Source of the DNA: Candidatus Sumerlaeota bacterium
Lineage (GTDB): Bacteria; Sumerlaeota; Sumerlaeia; MWCT01
DNA length: 13,040 nucleotides
Direction: 5' to 3'
NCBI GenBank assembly: GCA_026398545.1
Contig: JAPLSR010000161.1
Span: forward strand, 1 to 13,040
The notes under the pieces: generated by a model
What the model was told of the DNA's origin: nothing
Database searches by the model: none
The model's input: only the letters and a program-made list of their open reading frames with translations
Program-made: the position numbers and the translations under genes
In this document: positions 7,300-13,040 of the stretch, piece by piece
How positions within the stretch are numbered: the first letter of the stretch is position 1
Layout: each line of letters starts with the position of its first letter

Positions 7300-8142
7300 G
7301 TGAACGCCTTTTTTGAAAAACTGGAGCGCGCCGTCATGGCGAATCGTTCGCGCTTGTGCATCGGTCTCGACCCGCGAATGGAGAAACTTCCATCCCCTTT
7401 TCGCCATGCCACCTCGCCATTATTTGCCTTCAACAAGGCAATAATCAACGCCACAGCCCCCTATGCATGCGCTTACAAGCCGAATTTGGCTTTTTATATT
7501 GCGCATGGACTGGAAGGCATTGCCGCACTCAAAAAGACAATCAAGTATATCCCACCGGAAATTCCCATCATCGCCGATGCCAAATGGGGCGACATTGGTT
7601 CCACAGCGGAGGTTTATGCCAGTGCGATTTTTGAGGAGTTCAAATGTGATGCTGTCACTCTGAATCCACTCCTTGGCGAAGATTCAGTTGCGCCCTTTCT
7701 GAAATACAGCCGACGAGGATTATACATCCTCTGTCTGACCTCCAATAGCGGCTCCGCAAATTTCCAACTTCCCCATGACCTTTATTTAAGAATCGCCGAA
7801 AAAGTTTCCCGGTGGAACAGGGCGGGCAACTGTGGTCTGGTAGTCGGTGCAACTCTGCCTGATTATGTAAAAAAGATTCGCACCCGTGTGCCTGACCTTC
7901 CATTTCTCATCCCGGGCATCGGGGCGCAAGGCGGAGAACTTAAAAAGATAATCCCGGCGGCGAGGGATTCAAAAGGCGGCGGGTTCATCATCAGTGTCTC
8001 ACGCGGCATCACTGAATGCGGGGAAGGTGAAAATTTTGCGGATAATGTGCGTAAAGCCGCCCGGGAATTTCGGGACGCCATTAATAAGGGGGGAGGGTTA
8101 TTCAAATCCCATATTCGCCGCCTTGCAGGCACACGGAAATAA
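7300..8142 (+). CDS. pyrF: Orotidine 5'-phosphate decarboxylase, type 2
   Basis: OMP decarboxylase makes UMP, the last step of de novo pyrimidine synthesis. The length of 280 residues and the motifs place it in the type 2 group (actinobacterial/myxobacterial style), not the shorter E. coli or Bacillus form. Evidence includes IGLDPRMEKLP (21-31), KPNLAFY (60-66), the catalytic Asp-x-Lys-x-x-Asp set DAKWGDIG (Asp93, Lys95, Asp98) and PGIGAQGGEL. Members I recall usually read DAKRGDIG; here the arginine position is tryptophan (codon TGG). The three catalytic residues are intact. It starts at GTG, 1 nt after the pyrD stop, and guaB follows after 26 nt. PyrE, which makes its substrate, is not in the window. 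Confidence 0.95.
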   Translation: MNAFFEKLERAVMANRSRLCIGLDPRMEKLPSPFRHATSPLFAFNKAIINATAPYACAYKPNLAFYIAHGLEGIAALKKTIKYIPPEIPIIADAKWGDIGSTAEVYASAIFEEFKCDAVTLNPLLGEDSVAPFLKYSRRGLYILCLTSNSGSANFQLPHDLYLRIAEKVSRWNRAGNCGLVVGATLPDYVKKIRTRVPDLPFLIPGIGAQGGELKKIIPAARDSKGGGFIISVSRGITECGEGENFADNVRKAAREFRDAINKGGGLFKSHIRRLAGTRK

Positions 8143-8168
8143 ATATCCCGCGAAAGGAAGAGGAAAGT

Positions 8169-9668
8169 ATGCTCAATCCCCATATTGATGAATTTATGAA
8201 TCAATTTCCACACACTGGACTGACCTTCGACGACGTGACACTCGTCACTCAGTATACAGACTTTCTCCCATCACAAGCCGACATCACAACACGTCTGACC
8301 CGCAATATTCGCATGAATATCCCATTCATTTCCGCCGCCATGGACACCGTGACGGAGTCGGAGATGGCAATCGCCATGGCGCTCATGGGGGGCATAGGCA
8401 TCATCCATAAAAACCTCACCCCTTATGACCAGCGCACACATGTGAAAAGGGTCAAATATTATCTGAACGGTTTTCTGAAAAAGGCGCGCACCATGGGACC
8501 CGGTCAGACGGTGGAAGACTTATACAAACTCAAGGAGGAGAAAAAATTTAAATTCTCCAGTTTCCCCATCATTGATGATAACCGGCGACTCTTTGGCATC
8601 ATCACAAGCCGTGAGCTCAAATACTGTGATGATGTGACGGCTCGGTTGGGGGATATCATGATAAAAAATCCCATCTCCGCGCCGGATGGAACCACTATTG
8701 AGGGGGCGTATAAAATCCTCAAGGAGAACAAGATCAGCATCCTTCCCATTATTGATGAAAGCGGCATCTTCATGGGGATGTATTGTTACAAGGATGTGTG
8801 CGAAATCCTTTTATCAAAACATCCGGACTACAACCTGGATAGTGAGCATCGACTGAGATGCGGGGCGGCGATTGGACCGAAGGATTATGAGCGGATTGAA
8901 TGCCTGATGGAATCAATCTGTGATGTTATTGTGGTGGATACTGCACACGGCCATTCCCAGGGGGTAATTGAAATCGTCAGATGGATAAAAAGCAAATTCC
9001 CGCAGGTGGATGTCATTGCAGGGAATATCGCTGCGCCAGAGGCGGTCCAGGACCTTATTCGTGCAGGGACGGACGCCATCAAGGTCGGGGTGGGACCCGG
9101 TTCCATCTGCACAACGCGGGTGGTCACCGGCGCGGGTGTTCCGCAAATCACCGCTGTTTATCGCTGTGCAAATGCGGCAAAAGATGAGGTGCCTGTCATC
9201 TCGGATGGAGGGATTCGTTACACTGGAGATGTTCCCAAGGCTATGGCGGCGGGGGCGTCTTCAGTCATGATGGGAGGAGCGCTGGCAGGAACTGACCAAT
9301 CGCCCGGAGAAAAGATTCTTTACAAGGGGCGCAGGTATGTTGTCTATCGGGGCATGGGCTCCATTGAGGCTATGAAGGAGCGTGAGGGAAGCCGCGAGCG
9401 ATATGGACAGGTTGATGTGGAAGAGGATAAACTGATACCGGAGGGTGTGGAGGGTATGGTGCCCTATGCCGGCGATGCGCTGGAGGTCATGAAGCAGTTC
9501 ATTGGCGGTTTACGCAACAGCCTTGGTTACAACGGCTGCCGGACTATTGAGGAGTTGCGACACAAGGCGCGTTTTATGATGGTGACGCATGCCGGATTTA
9601 AAGAGGGACATCCGCATGATGTTACGATTGTTAAGGACGCCCCGAATTACAGGATTGAACATATATAA
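8169..9668 (+). CDS. guaB: Inosine-5'-monophosphate dehydrogenase
   Basis: IMPDH oxidises IMP to XMP with NAD+, the committed step to GTP. The 499-residue protein has an N-terminal barrel segment with SAAMDTVTE (55-63) and GGIGIIHKN (74-82). A Bateman module of two CBS domains follows, about 105-220. The catalytic loop GSICTTR has Cys314, the phosphate region is SDGGIR (345-350), and the flap Arg-Tyr pair is at 411-412. AAGGAAG at 8154-8160 lies 8 nt before the ATG; a second in-frame ATG at 8196 would also leave the core intact. It closes the nucleotide operon and supplies the GTP branch of the purine pathway begun by purF, purD and purM. It converges on the minus-strand MBL gene after 22 nt, with no visible terminator. 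Confidence 0.97.
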   Translation: MLNPHIDEFMNQFPHTGLTFDDVTLVTQYTDFLPSQADITTRLTRNIRMNIPFISAAMDTVTESEMAIAMALMGGIGIIHKNLTPYDQRTHVKRVKYYLNGFLKKARTMGPGQTVEDLYKLKEEKKFKFSSFPIIDDNRRLFGIITSRELKYCDDVTARLGDIMIKNPISAPDGTTIEGAYKILKENKISILPIIDESGIFMGMYCYKDVCEILLSKHPDYNLDSEHRLRCGAAIGPKDYERIECLMESICDVIVVDTAHGHSQGVIEIVRWIKSKFPQVDVIAGNIAAPEAVQDLIRAGTDAIKVGVGPGSICTTRVVTGAGVPQITAVYRCANAAKDEVPVISDGGIRYTGDVPKAMAAGASSVMMGGALAGTDQSPGEKILYKGRRYVVYRGMGSIEAMKEREGSRERYGQVDVEEDKLIPEGVEGMVPYAGDALEVMKQFIGGLRNSLGYNGCRTIEELRHKARFMMVTHAGFKEGHPHDVTIVKDAPNYRIEHI

Positions 9669-9690
9669 GGCGGAATACGCAATATCATTC

Positions 9691-10365
9691 TCATGGAGGA
9701 CCGAATTTCCGAACCTCAAGAAGGAAGGGATTGGATTTACATTCATCGCCAAAATTAAAAGCGGGACCATGACCGGGATAAACAAGAGTCGCAGGCGGGA
9801 TTTTTATTAAGAGCTTTTTCAGACTCTTCCCTATCTCCTCCGCATCCCCACCATAATAATCCGTCCTGCCGATTCCGCCGGCAAATAGTGTGTCCCCCGC
9901 AAATAATATCGGTCTGCCGGAACCATCGTCCTCTATAAAAAAACAGGAACTCCCCACTGTGTGTCCGGGAGTATGGATGACACATAAGCGGATACCGCAA
10001 ACAATCAATTCCTCCCCGTCAGAAAATGTGAAATCGGGCTTGTGGGGGATGCAGGAGAGACTCATATATTGTGCGCCATTCAAGAGGGTGTCTTCCAGGA
10101 ACGGGGCATCAAGATGATGAATGCCAATGCGGGCGCCCGTTTTTTCACGGATATAAGGATTATCTCCTATATGGTCGCAATGGCCATGGGTGTCAAGAAT
10201 CAGACTGATGTGAGCCCCCGCCTGCTCTGCCATCTGCATGATACTGGGTCCATCGCCACCGGGGTCGATGACGACGGCATCATGACTCTCCTCGTCAAGG
10301 AGAAGATAACAATTCACAGCGAGGGGTCCGACTGAAAGGCTCCTGACAGAGGCGCAGGCTTTCAC
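9691..10365 (-). CDS. MBL-fold metallo-hydrolase, glyoxalase II-like
   Basis: A 224-residue metallo-beta-lactamase-fold protein of the hydroxyacylglutathione-hydrolase-like group. Metal ligands are in THGHCDH (His60, His62, Asp64, His65), HTPGHT (His135), FAGDTLF (Asp158) and YPGHGP (His199), a complete binuclear set. The GIGRTDY segment (165-171) is typical of glyoxalase-II-like hydrolases. It lacks the C-terminal substrate-binding domain of true human-type glyoxalase II, so its thioester or other substrate is unknown. The start is GTG at 10365, which shares one base with the TAG stop of the upstream flavodoxin gene. GGGAG lies 7 nt before it. It is probably translated by coupling from the promoter at 10876-10904. 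Confidence 0.9.
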   Translation of the reverse strand: MKACASVRSLSVGPLAVNCYLLLDEESHDAVVIDPGGDGPSIMQMAEQAGAHISLILDTHGHCDHIGDNPYIREKTGARIGIHHLDAPFLEDTLLNGAQYMSLSCIPHKPDFTFSDGEELIVCGIRLCVIHTPGHTVGSSCFFIEDDGSGRPILFAGDTLFAGGIGRTDYYGGDAEEIGKSLKKLLIKIPPATLVYPGHGPAFNFGDECKSNPFLLEVRKFGPP

Positions 10366-10847
10366 TATTTTTCTCCCGCCAGTTTTTTGAGGAGTTCAGC
10401 AATAATCTGCCCCTGTCTGTGGGCGTTTGCGATGGCTCGTTTATCCGGCGCACCGACGGAGACACTCCCATAATGGTCTCCCTGGTGGTCACCGACCACA
10501 ATCATTCCGTGAATAAGCCACGCCTTCAGGATGTCCATGATAGTTGTTTCATTCCCGCCGGCGAGATTGCCACTGGTGGCAAATGCTCCTCCCACCTTCC
10601 CCTTGAATTTCCCGTGGAACCTGACGCTCTCATCAAGAAATTTTTTGCACTCGGCGCTCATTGAGCCATAATAAACAGGCGACCCCATTACTATACCGTC
10701 ATATCCCACCGCCTCCTCGGGTGTGGCTTCGGTGATCATTTTGAGCGTCACTGCCACCCCGCCGGTTTTAACTCCCTCAGCCACCTCTTTAGCCAGTTTT
10801 TCCGTGTTTCCCGTTCGGGAATAATAAAGAATTAGTAATTTAGGCAT
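10365..10847 (-). CDS. Flavodoxin-fold protein (WrbA / NADPH-dependent FMN reductase-like)
   Basis: A 160-residue single-domain flavodoxin-like protein that should bind FMN non-covalently. The phosphate loop is SRTGNTEK (10-17) after a short first strand. SPVYYGSMS (56-64) would line the isoalloxazine, and TSGNLAGGNETT (91-102) matches the third FMN loop, somewhat like WrbA. Quinone reductase activity or a role as an electron carrier are both possible; neither is shown. The frame is open to 10904, but that start lies in the -35 box. The ATG at 10847 has GGAGGAAG 3-10 nt upstream and begins exactly at the first strand, so it is preferred. It is the first gene of a two-gene unit with the MBL hydrolase. 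Confidence 0.88.
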   Translation of the reverse strand: MPKLLILYYSRTGNTEKLAKEVAEGVKTGGVAVTLKMITEATPEEAVGYDGIVMGSPVYYGSMSAECKKFLDESVRFHGKFKGKVGGAFATSGNLAGGNETTIMDILKAWLIHGMIVVGDHQGDHYGSVSVGAPDKRAIANAHRQGQIIAELLKKLAGEK

Positions 10848-10850
10848 ACC

Positions 10851-10858
10851 CTTCCTCC
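10851..10858 (-). promoter_or_regulatory. Ribosome binding site deciding the flavodoxin start
   Basis: Read on the minus strand, GGAGGAAG precedes the ATG at 10847, with GGAGG ending 6 nt before it. It rules in the short form of the protein. Confidence 0.8.
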
Positions 10859-10875
10859 AAAGAAAAATTATTGTG

Positions 10876-10904
10876 ATTCTATGCCAGTAAGAAAGCCCTG
10901 TCAA
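10876..10904 (-). promoter_or_regulatory. Sigma70-type promoter for the flavodoxin-MBL pair
   Basis: On the minus strand a perfect -35 TTGACA (10904-10899) is followed by exactly 17 nt and TAGAAT (10881-10876), one mismatch from the -10 consensus. Transcription would begin near 10869, giving a leader of about 20 nt before the ATG at 10847. It is the best promoter match I see in the window. The longer flavodoxin reading frame would start inside its -35 box. Confidence 0.75.
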
Positions 10905-10976
10905 TGACTGCGTATGAGTCCTGACATTTTTTCCTGTTGCTTTTCAGCCGTGACTTTGCATAGAAATTTATATATT

Positions 10977-11714
10977 ATGGGTAACATAACAAAAAATCAA
11001 AGACTCGATTTACCGGATTTCACCACAAAGGTCAGTTTGCGGGCAAAGCATGTCTGGCTTAAAATAACCGGTGAAACGGGACTTGTGGTTGTTGTCCCGA
11101 AGGGGTTCGATACCAGCCGCATCCCATCACTCCTTTCAAAGGAGAAGGAGTGGATAGAGCGGAATCTCCATCGGATTATCACCCGGTATCGCCAGTATCA
11201 GTCATTTGCCAATGAACTCCCGGAAGAGATTCCCCTGAAGGCAATCGGACACACCTGGAAGGTGAAGTATCACAAGGCAGCCTGTCCGGAAATCCATCTT
11301 TACGAGGATGATGCCTTAACCGTTTCCCTCTGGGGAGATGTGGAGGATGTGGATAAGTGCCGGATTGCCCTATCCTTCTGGTTAAGAGCAAAGGCGAAAA
11401 GATATCTTGTCCCACTGCTTAAGAAAATCAGCAGGGAAAAGATGCTCCCCTTCCAGAATGTCTCCATCAAGGGACAGAAAACCATCTGGGCAAGCTGTAC
11501 ACAAAACAAAAACCTCAATATCAATTACAAGCTCCTGATGATTCCCCCGATACTTGTGCATTATGTTTTTCTCCACGAATTATGCCACACGCGGCACATG
11601 GACCATTCGCACCATTTCTGGGGACTTGTGAAGAATCTGGAGCCGGGATACAGGGAATATGACAGTGCGCTGAGGACAGCCTGGCGAGCCCTTCCGGCGT
11701 GGGTGCATAAATAA
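10977..11714 (+). CDS. YgjP-like (DUF45/M48-type) zinc metallopeptidase
   Basis: A 245-residue protein of the YgjP / DUF45 group, related to zincin peptidases such as SprT and M48. The zinc motif HELCHTRHMDHSHHFW spans 200-215. Probable ligands are His200, His204 and, by family alignment, His210 in the DHSxxFW segment, with Glu201 catalytic. The upstream motif KGQKTIWASCTQNKNLNINYKL (about 165-186) matches the conserved WGSC-type segment, although glycine is alanine here. The in-frame ATG at 10914 would add 21 cysteine-rich residues with no ribosome site. 10977 is preferred, though it too has no clear Shine-Dalgarno. YgjP homologues are often near type I restriction genes, but none is seen here. 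Substrate unknown. Confidence 0.85.
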   Translation: MGNITKNQRLDLPDFTTKVSLRAKHVWLKITGETGLVVVVPKGFDTSRIPSLLSKEKEWIERNLHRIITRYRQYQSFANELPEEIPLKAIGHTWKVKYHKAACPEIHLYEDDALTVSLWGDVEDVDKCRIALSFWLRAKAKRYLVPLLKKISREKMLPFQNVSIKGQKTIWASCTQNKNLNINYKLLMIPPILVHYVFLHELCHTRHMDHSHHFWGLVKNLEPGYREYDSALRTAWRALPAWVHK

Positions 11715-11816
11715 ATCTTGAGTTCTGGTATCTCACCTCAGGATTGTTTCTTAACACTTTTTGCCCGCCCGAATGACTACTTTCCCTTTTTTACTCTCAT
11801 ATCCGAAAGTTTTTTG

Positions 11817-11846
11817 TGGACATGAGAACTGAAGGAGAAATATTAT
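11817..11846 (+). promoter_or_regulatory. Candidate promoter for the DUF4870-like gene
   Basis: TGGACA (11817-11822) and TATTAT (11841-11846) are each one base from consensus and separated by 18 nt. Transcription would start near 11853, about 48 nt before the ATG at 11901. The region is very AT-rich, so -10-like hexamers occur by chance and this call is tentative. Confidence 0.4.
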
Positions 11847-11900
11847 ATTTTTATAAAGGACATAGAAGGATAATTTTGCGAAAAAAGGGGCGCATTCAAG

Positions 11901-12278
11901 ATGAATGATGAAGACCGTGGTTATATCTTTCTCACACATCTCTTCACCGCTATCCCACTCTGGGGGATTCTTTTCAACGGTATCATGTGGCATGCGTTTA
12001 AGGAGAAAAGTCGTGATATTGTCTTTAATGCCCATCAGGGCATATTTTTCCAGGCAATCTTTCTCGCGGCTGTACTGATGGGGTTGATTGTCCACCTCTT
12101 CACCAAACTGGTTAGTGTGATAAATGGCTCCCTTGCGTCTGTTTTAAGTTCCGTCAACTTTTTGATAATCATACTTTTCATGGTGGCTTATGAACTGACC
12201 TGCCTGTTTGCCATGTGGAACACCCTTCAGGGACGGAACTTTGAATATCCGATTATCGGGGAGAAACTCCGCGAGTGA
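11901..12278 (+). CDS. DUF4870-like small integral membrane protein
   Basis: A 125-residue protein with three likely membrane segments, about 9-31, 47-70 and 81-106. The short C-terminal tail, GRNFEYPIIGEKLRE, resembles the tails of DUF4870/Tic20-like proteins. HAFKEKSRDIVFNAHQGIFFQ between segments 1 and 2 also resembles the family signature, in which a charged loop precedes a conserved His-x-x-x-Phe region. No signal peptide cleavage site is evident, and no biochemical function is established for the family. The start ATG has no good Shine-Dalgarno (only GGGG about 12 nt upstream). It stands alone between the YgjP-like gene and gcvT, in DNA that is AT-richer than the nucleotide operon. Confidence 0.75.
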   Translation: MNDEDRGYIFLTHLFTAIPLWGILFNGIMWHAFKEKSRDIVFNAHQGIFFQAIFLAAVLMGLIVHLFTKLVSVINGSLASVLSSVNFLIIILFMVAYELTCLFAMWNTLQGRNFEYPIIGEKLRE

Positions 12279-12311
12279 TATGGTCTGATATATAGAATGC
12301 CTGACAAAAAT

Positions 12312-12327
12312 AATCCGCCTGAGGCGG
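12312..12327. repeat. 16-nt palindromic repeat, copy 2 (upstream of gcvT)
   Basis: AATCCGCCTGAGGCGG is identical to 1465-1480. Here it is intergenic, 34 nt after the membrane-protein stop. The arms CCGCC/GGCGG could form a stem with a TGA loop, but no T-run follows on the plus strand, so it is not a plus-strand terminator. ACAAAAAT lies just before this copy and just after copy 1. Confidence 0.65.
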
Positions 12328-12403
12328 CGTGTCTACGACGTGAAACATTCCTATCTAAGTGAACATAAATACAAGACATTCGCAAATATGAAGTAAAATT
12401 GGA

Positions 12404-12432
12404 TTGACAGGAAAATATTATGGCGTGATAAG
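12404..12432 (+). promoter_or_regulatory. Candidate promoter for gcvT
   Basis: A perfect TTGACA (12404-12409) is followed by 17 nt and GATAAG (12427-12432), two mismatches from TATAAT. Transcription would begin near 12440, giving a leader of about 100 nt before the preferred gcvT start. That leader holds the two stem-loops listed below. Confidence 0.5.
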
Positions 12433-12464
12433 AACATTCCCGATTTTGGAAATATGACTCAAAG

Positions 12465-12478
12465 AAGGATTTATCCTT
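12465..12478 (+). other. Stem-loop 1 in the gcvT leader
   Basis: AAGGA (12465-12469) pairs with TCCTT (12474-12478) around a TTTA loop. The flanking AAGAA (12462-12466) could alternatively pair with TTCTT at 12480-12484, which is also an arm of stem-loop 2. No T-run follows, so it is not an intrinsic terminator. Confidence 0.45.
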
Positions 12479-12479
12479 G

Positions 12480-12511
12480 TTCTTCATCCCACATGGGATG
12501 TGCAGGAAGAA
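12480..12511 (+). other. Stem-loop 2 in the gcvT leader
   Basis: CATCCC (12485-12490) pairs perfectly with GGGATG (12495-12500) around ACAT. The helix can extend with TTCTT (12480-12484) and AAGAA (12507-12511) across a 6-nt bulge. An in-frame ATG at 12493 lies in the loop and stem and would be hidden in the folded RNA. It has no match to the glycine riboswitch that I can recognise. Confidence 0.5.
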
Positions 12512-12528
12512 AATTCAAACTTTCAAGT

Positions 12529-12532
12529 GGAG
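12529..12532 (+). promoter_or_regulatory. Ribosome binding site favouring the TTG start of gcvT
   Basis: GGAG lies 8 nt before TTG at 12541. The alternative in-frame ATGs at 12454 and 12493 have no comparable site. Confidence 0.55.
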
Positions 12533-12540
12533 CATCTTTA

Positions 12541-13040
12541 TTGAAACGCACTGTATTATATAACTGGCACAAGTCACACGGTGCCAAAATGGTTGAATTC
12601 GCCGGTTGGGAAATGCCCCTTCAATACACAACCATCAGCGAAGAACATCTGGGAGTCAGGGAAAAGGCGGGGCTTTTTGACCTTTCCCACATGGGGCGCA
12701 TCCGAATCCGCGGGAAGGACAGAATCCCTTTTATGCAATATCTCTTCACCAATGACCTGATGACTATAAGTGAGGGGGGTATTATGTATGGCTTTTTATG
12801 CAATTCAAACGGAGGAATCATCGATGACATCACGGTGTATCTCATTGAGGATTATCTGATGCTTGTTGTAAATGCCTGCAACACGGAAACGATTCTCAAC
12901 TGGTTGAGGTCGAGCGCGAATAATTTTGAGGTTGAAATTGAAGATGTAAGCATTTCCCTGTTGATGCTTGCCATCCAGGGACCTCGCGCACAGGATATCA
13001 TGTACGGGCTTTCAAGGATAGATTTGAGCAATATCCAATA
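12541..13040 (+). CDS. gcvT: Glycine cleavage system T protein (aminomethyltransferase), N-terminal 166 codons
   Basis: GcvT moves the aminomethyl carbon from the H-protein lipoyl arm to tetrahydrofolate, releasing ammonia and methylene-THF. The frame runs off the window end at about 45% of a usual 365-residue protein. Characteristic segments are KMVEFAGWEMPLQY (16-29), REKAGLFDLSHMG (40-52), NSNGGIIDDITVY (88-100), VVNACN (108-113) and LAIQGPRA (141-148). The TTG start gives the standard family N terminus (LKRTVLYNWHKSHGAKM) and has a ribosome site. The frame is also open upstream, with ATGs at 12454 and 12493 adding 29 or 16 unconserved residues. Other gcv genes, if present, lie beyond the window. 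No frameshift is visible. Confidence 0.92.
   Translation, partial: MKRTVLYNWHKSHGAKMVEFAGWEMPLQYTTISEEHLGVREKAGLFDLSHMGRIRIRGKDRIPFMQYLFTNDLMTISEGGIMYGFLCNSNGGIIDDITVYLIEDYLMLVVNACNTETILNWLRSSANNFEVEIEDVSISLLMLAIQGPRAQDIMYGLSRIDLSNIQ

Noticed and set aside
9691..10904. Split flavodiiron (FprA-type) protein
   Set aside because: The MBL gene has the zinc glyoxalase-II motif THGHCDH rather than the flavodiiron HxExDH arrangement, and the protein order in the operon is reversed relative to FprA.
10914..10976. 21-residue N-terminal extension of the YgjP-like protein from ATG 10914
   Set aside because: It has no ribosome site and no resemblance to the family N terminus; the internal ATG at 10977 fits better.
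12306..12327. Palindrome copy 2 as an intrinsic terminator on the minus strand (hairpin followed by ATTATTTTTG)
   Set aside because: No minus-strand gene precedes it in the window, and the T-run is interrupted. The shape is probably incidental.
12297..12362. 21-codon ORF beginning ATG CCT GAC and covering palindrome copy 2, reading NPPEA as in purD
   Set aside because: There is no ribosome site and it consists largely of the repeat. The shared peptide follows from the shared DNA, so it is not evidence of a gene.
12433..12540. Glycine riboswitch upstream of gcvT
   Set aside because: The leader is about 100 nt and I cannot find the conserved aptamer core, so only generic stem-loops were annotated.

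Overview
This is mid-GC bacterial DNA, by eye near 50% G+C in the first 9.7 kb. It is dominated by one long plus-strand run of nucleotide-biosynthesis genes. The organism cannot be named from the sequence. It has a Bacillus-type iron-sulfur PurF, an NAD-linked class 1B dihydroorotate dehydrogenase (PyrK plus PyrD), a PyrR regulator and a type-2 PyrF. That mixture is compatible with an anaerobic or facultative bacterium, perhaps an uncultured lineage, but this is inference only.

Positions 1-9668: purF (5'-truncated by the window edge), purM, purD, pyrR, pyrB, pyrC, pyrK, pyrD, pyrF and guaB lie head to tail. Overlaps are 4-8 nt and the gaps are 1, 4, 26 and 44 nt, so they almost certainly form one transcript whose promoter is outside the window. 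The run joins purine steps (PurF, PurD, PurM, and the GTP branch through GuaB) to five enzymes of UMP synthesis. Carbamoyl-phosphate synthase and orotate phosphoribosyltransferase (PyrE) are not here and must lie elsewhere.

Positions 9691-10904, minus strand: a two-gene unit of a flavodoxin-fold protein followed by a glyoxalase-II-like metallo-beta-lactamase hydrolase. The stop and start overlap by one base. A near-consensus sigma70-type promoter (TTGACA, 17 nt, TAGAAT) precedes the pair. The pair converges on guaB with only 22 nt between stop codons.

Positions 10977-12278, plus strand: a YgjP-type (DUF45) zinc metalloprotease-like protein, then an AT-rich gap and a small DUF4870-like membrane protein. 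Positions 12279-13040: an AT-rich leader containing a candidate promoter and two adjacent stem-loops, followed by the first 166 codons of gcvT, cut by the window end.

Most of the content is ordinary housekeeping metabolism. The points worth a second look are: the mixed purine/pyrimidine operon with an internal pyrR and no attenuator; a 16-nt palindromic repeat present twice, once inside the translated 5' end of purD; the structured gcvT leader with competing hairpins; and the coupled flavodoxin/MBL pair. I found no RNA gene, CRISPR array, insertion sequence or clear intrinsic terminator.
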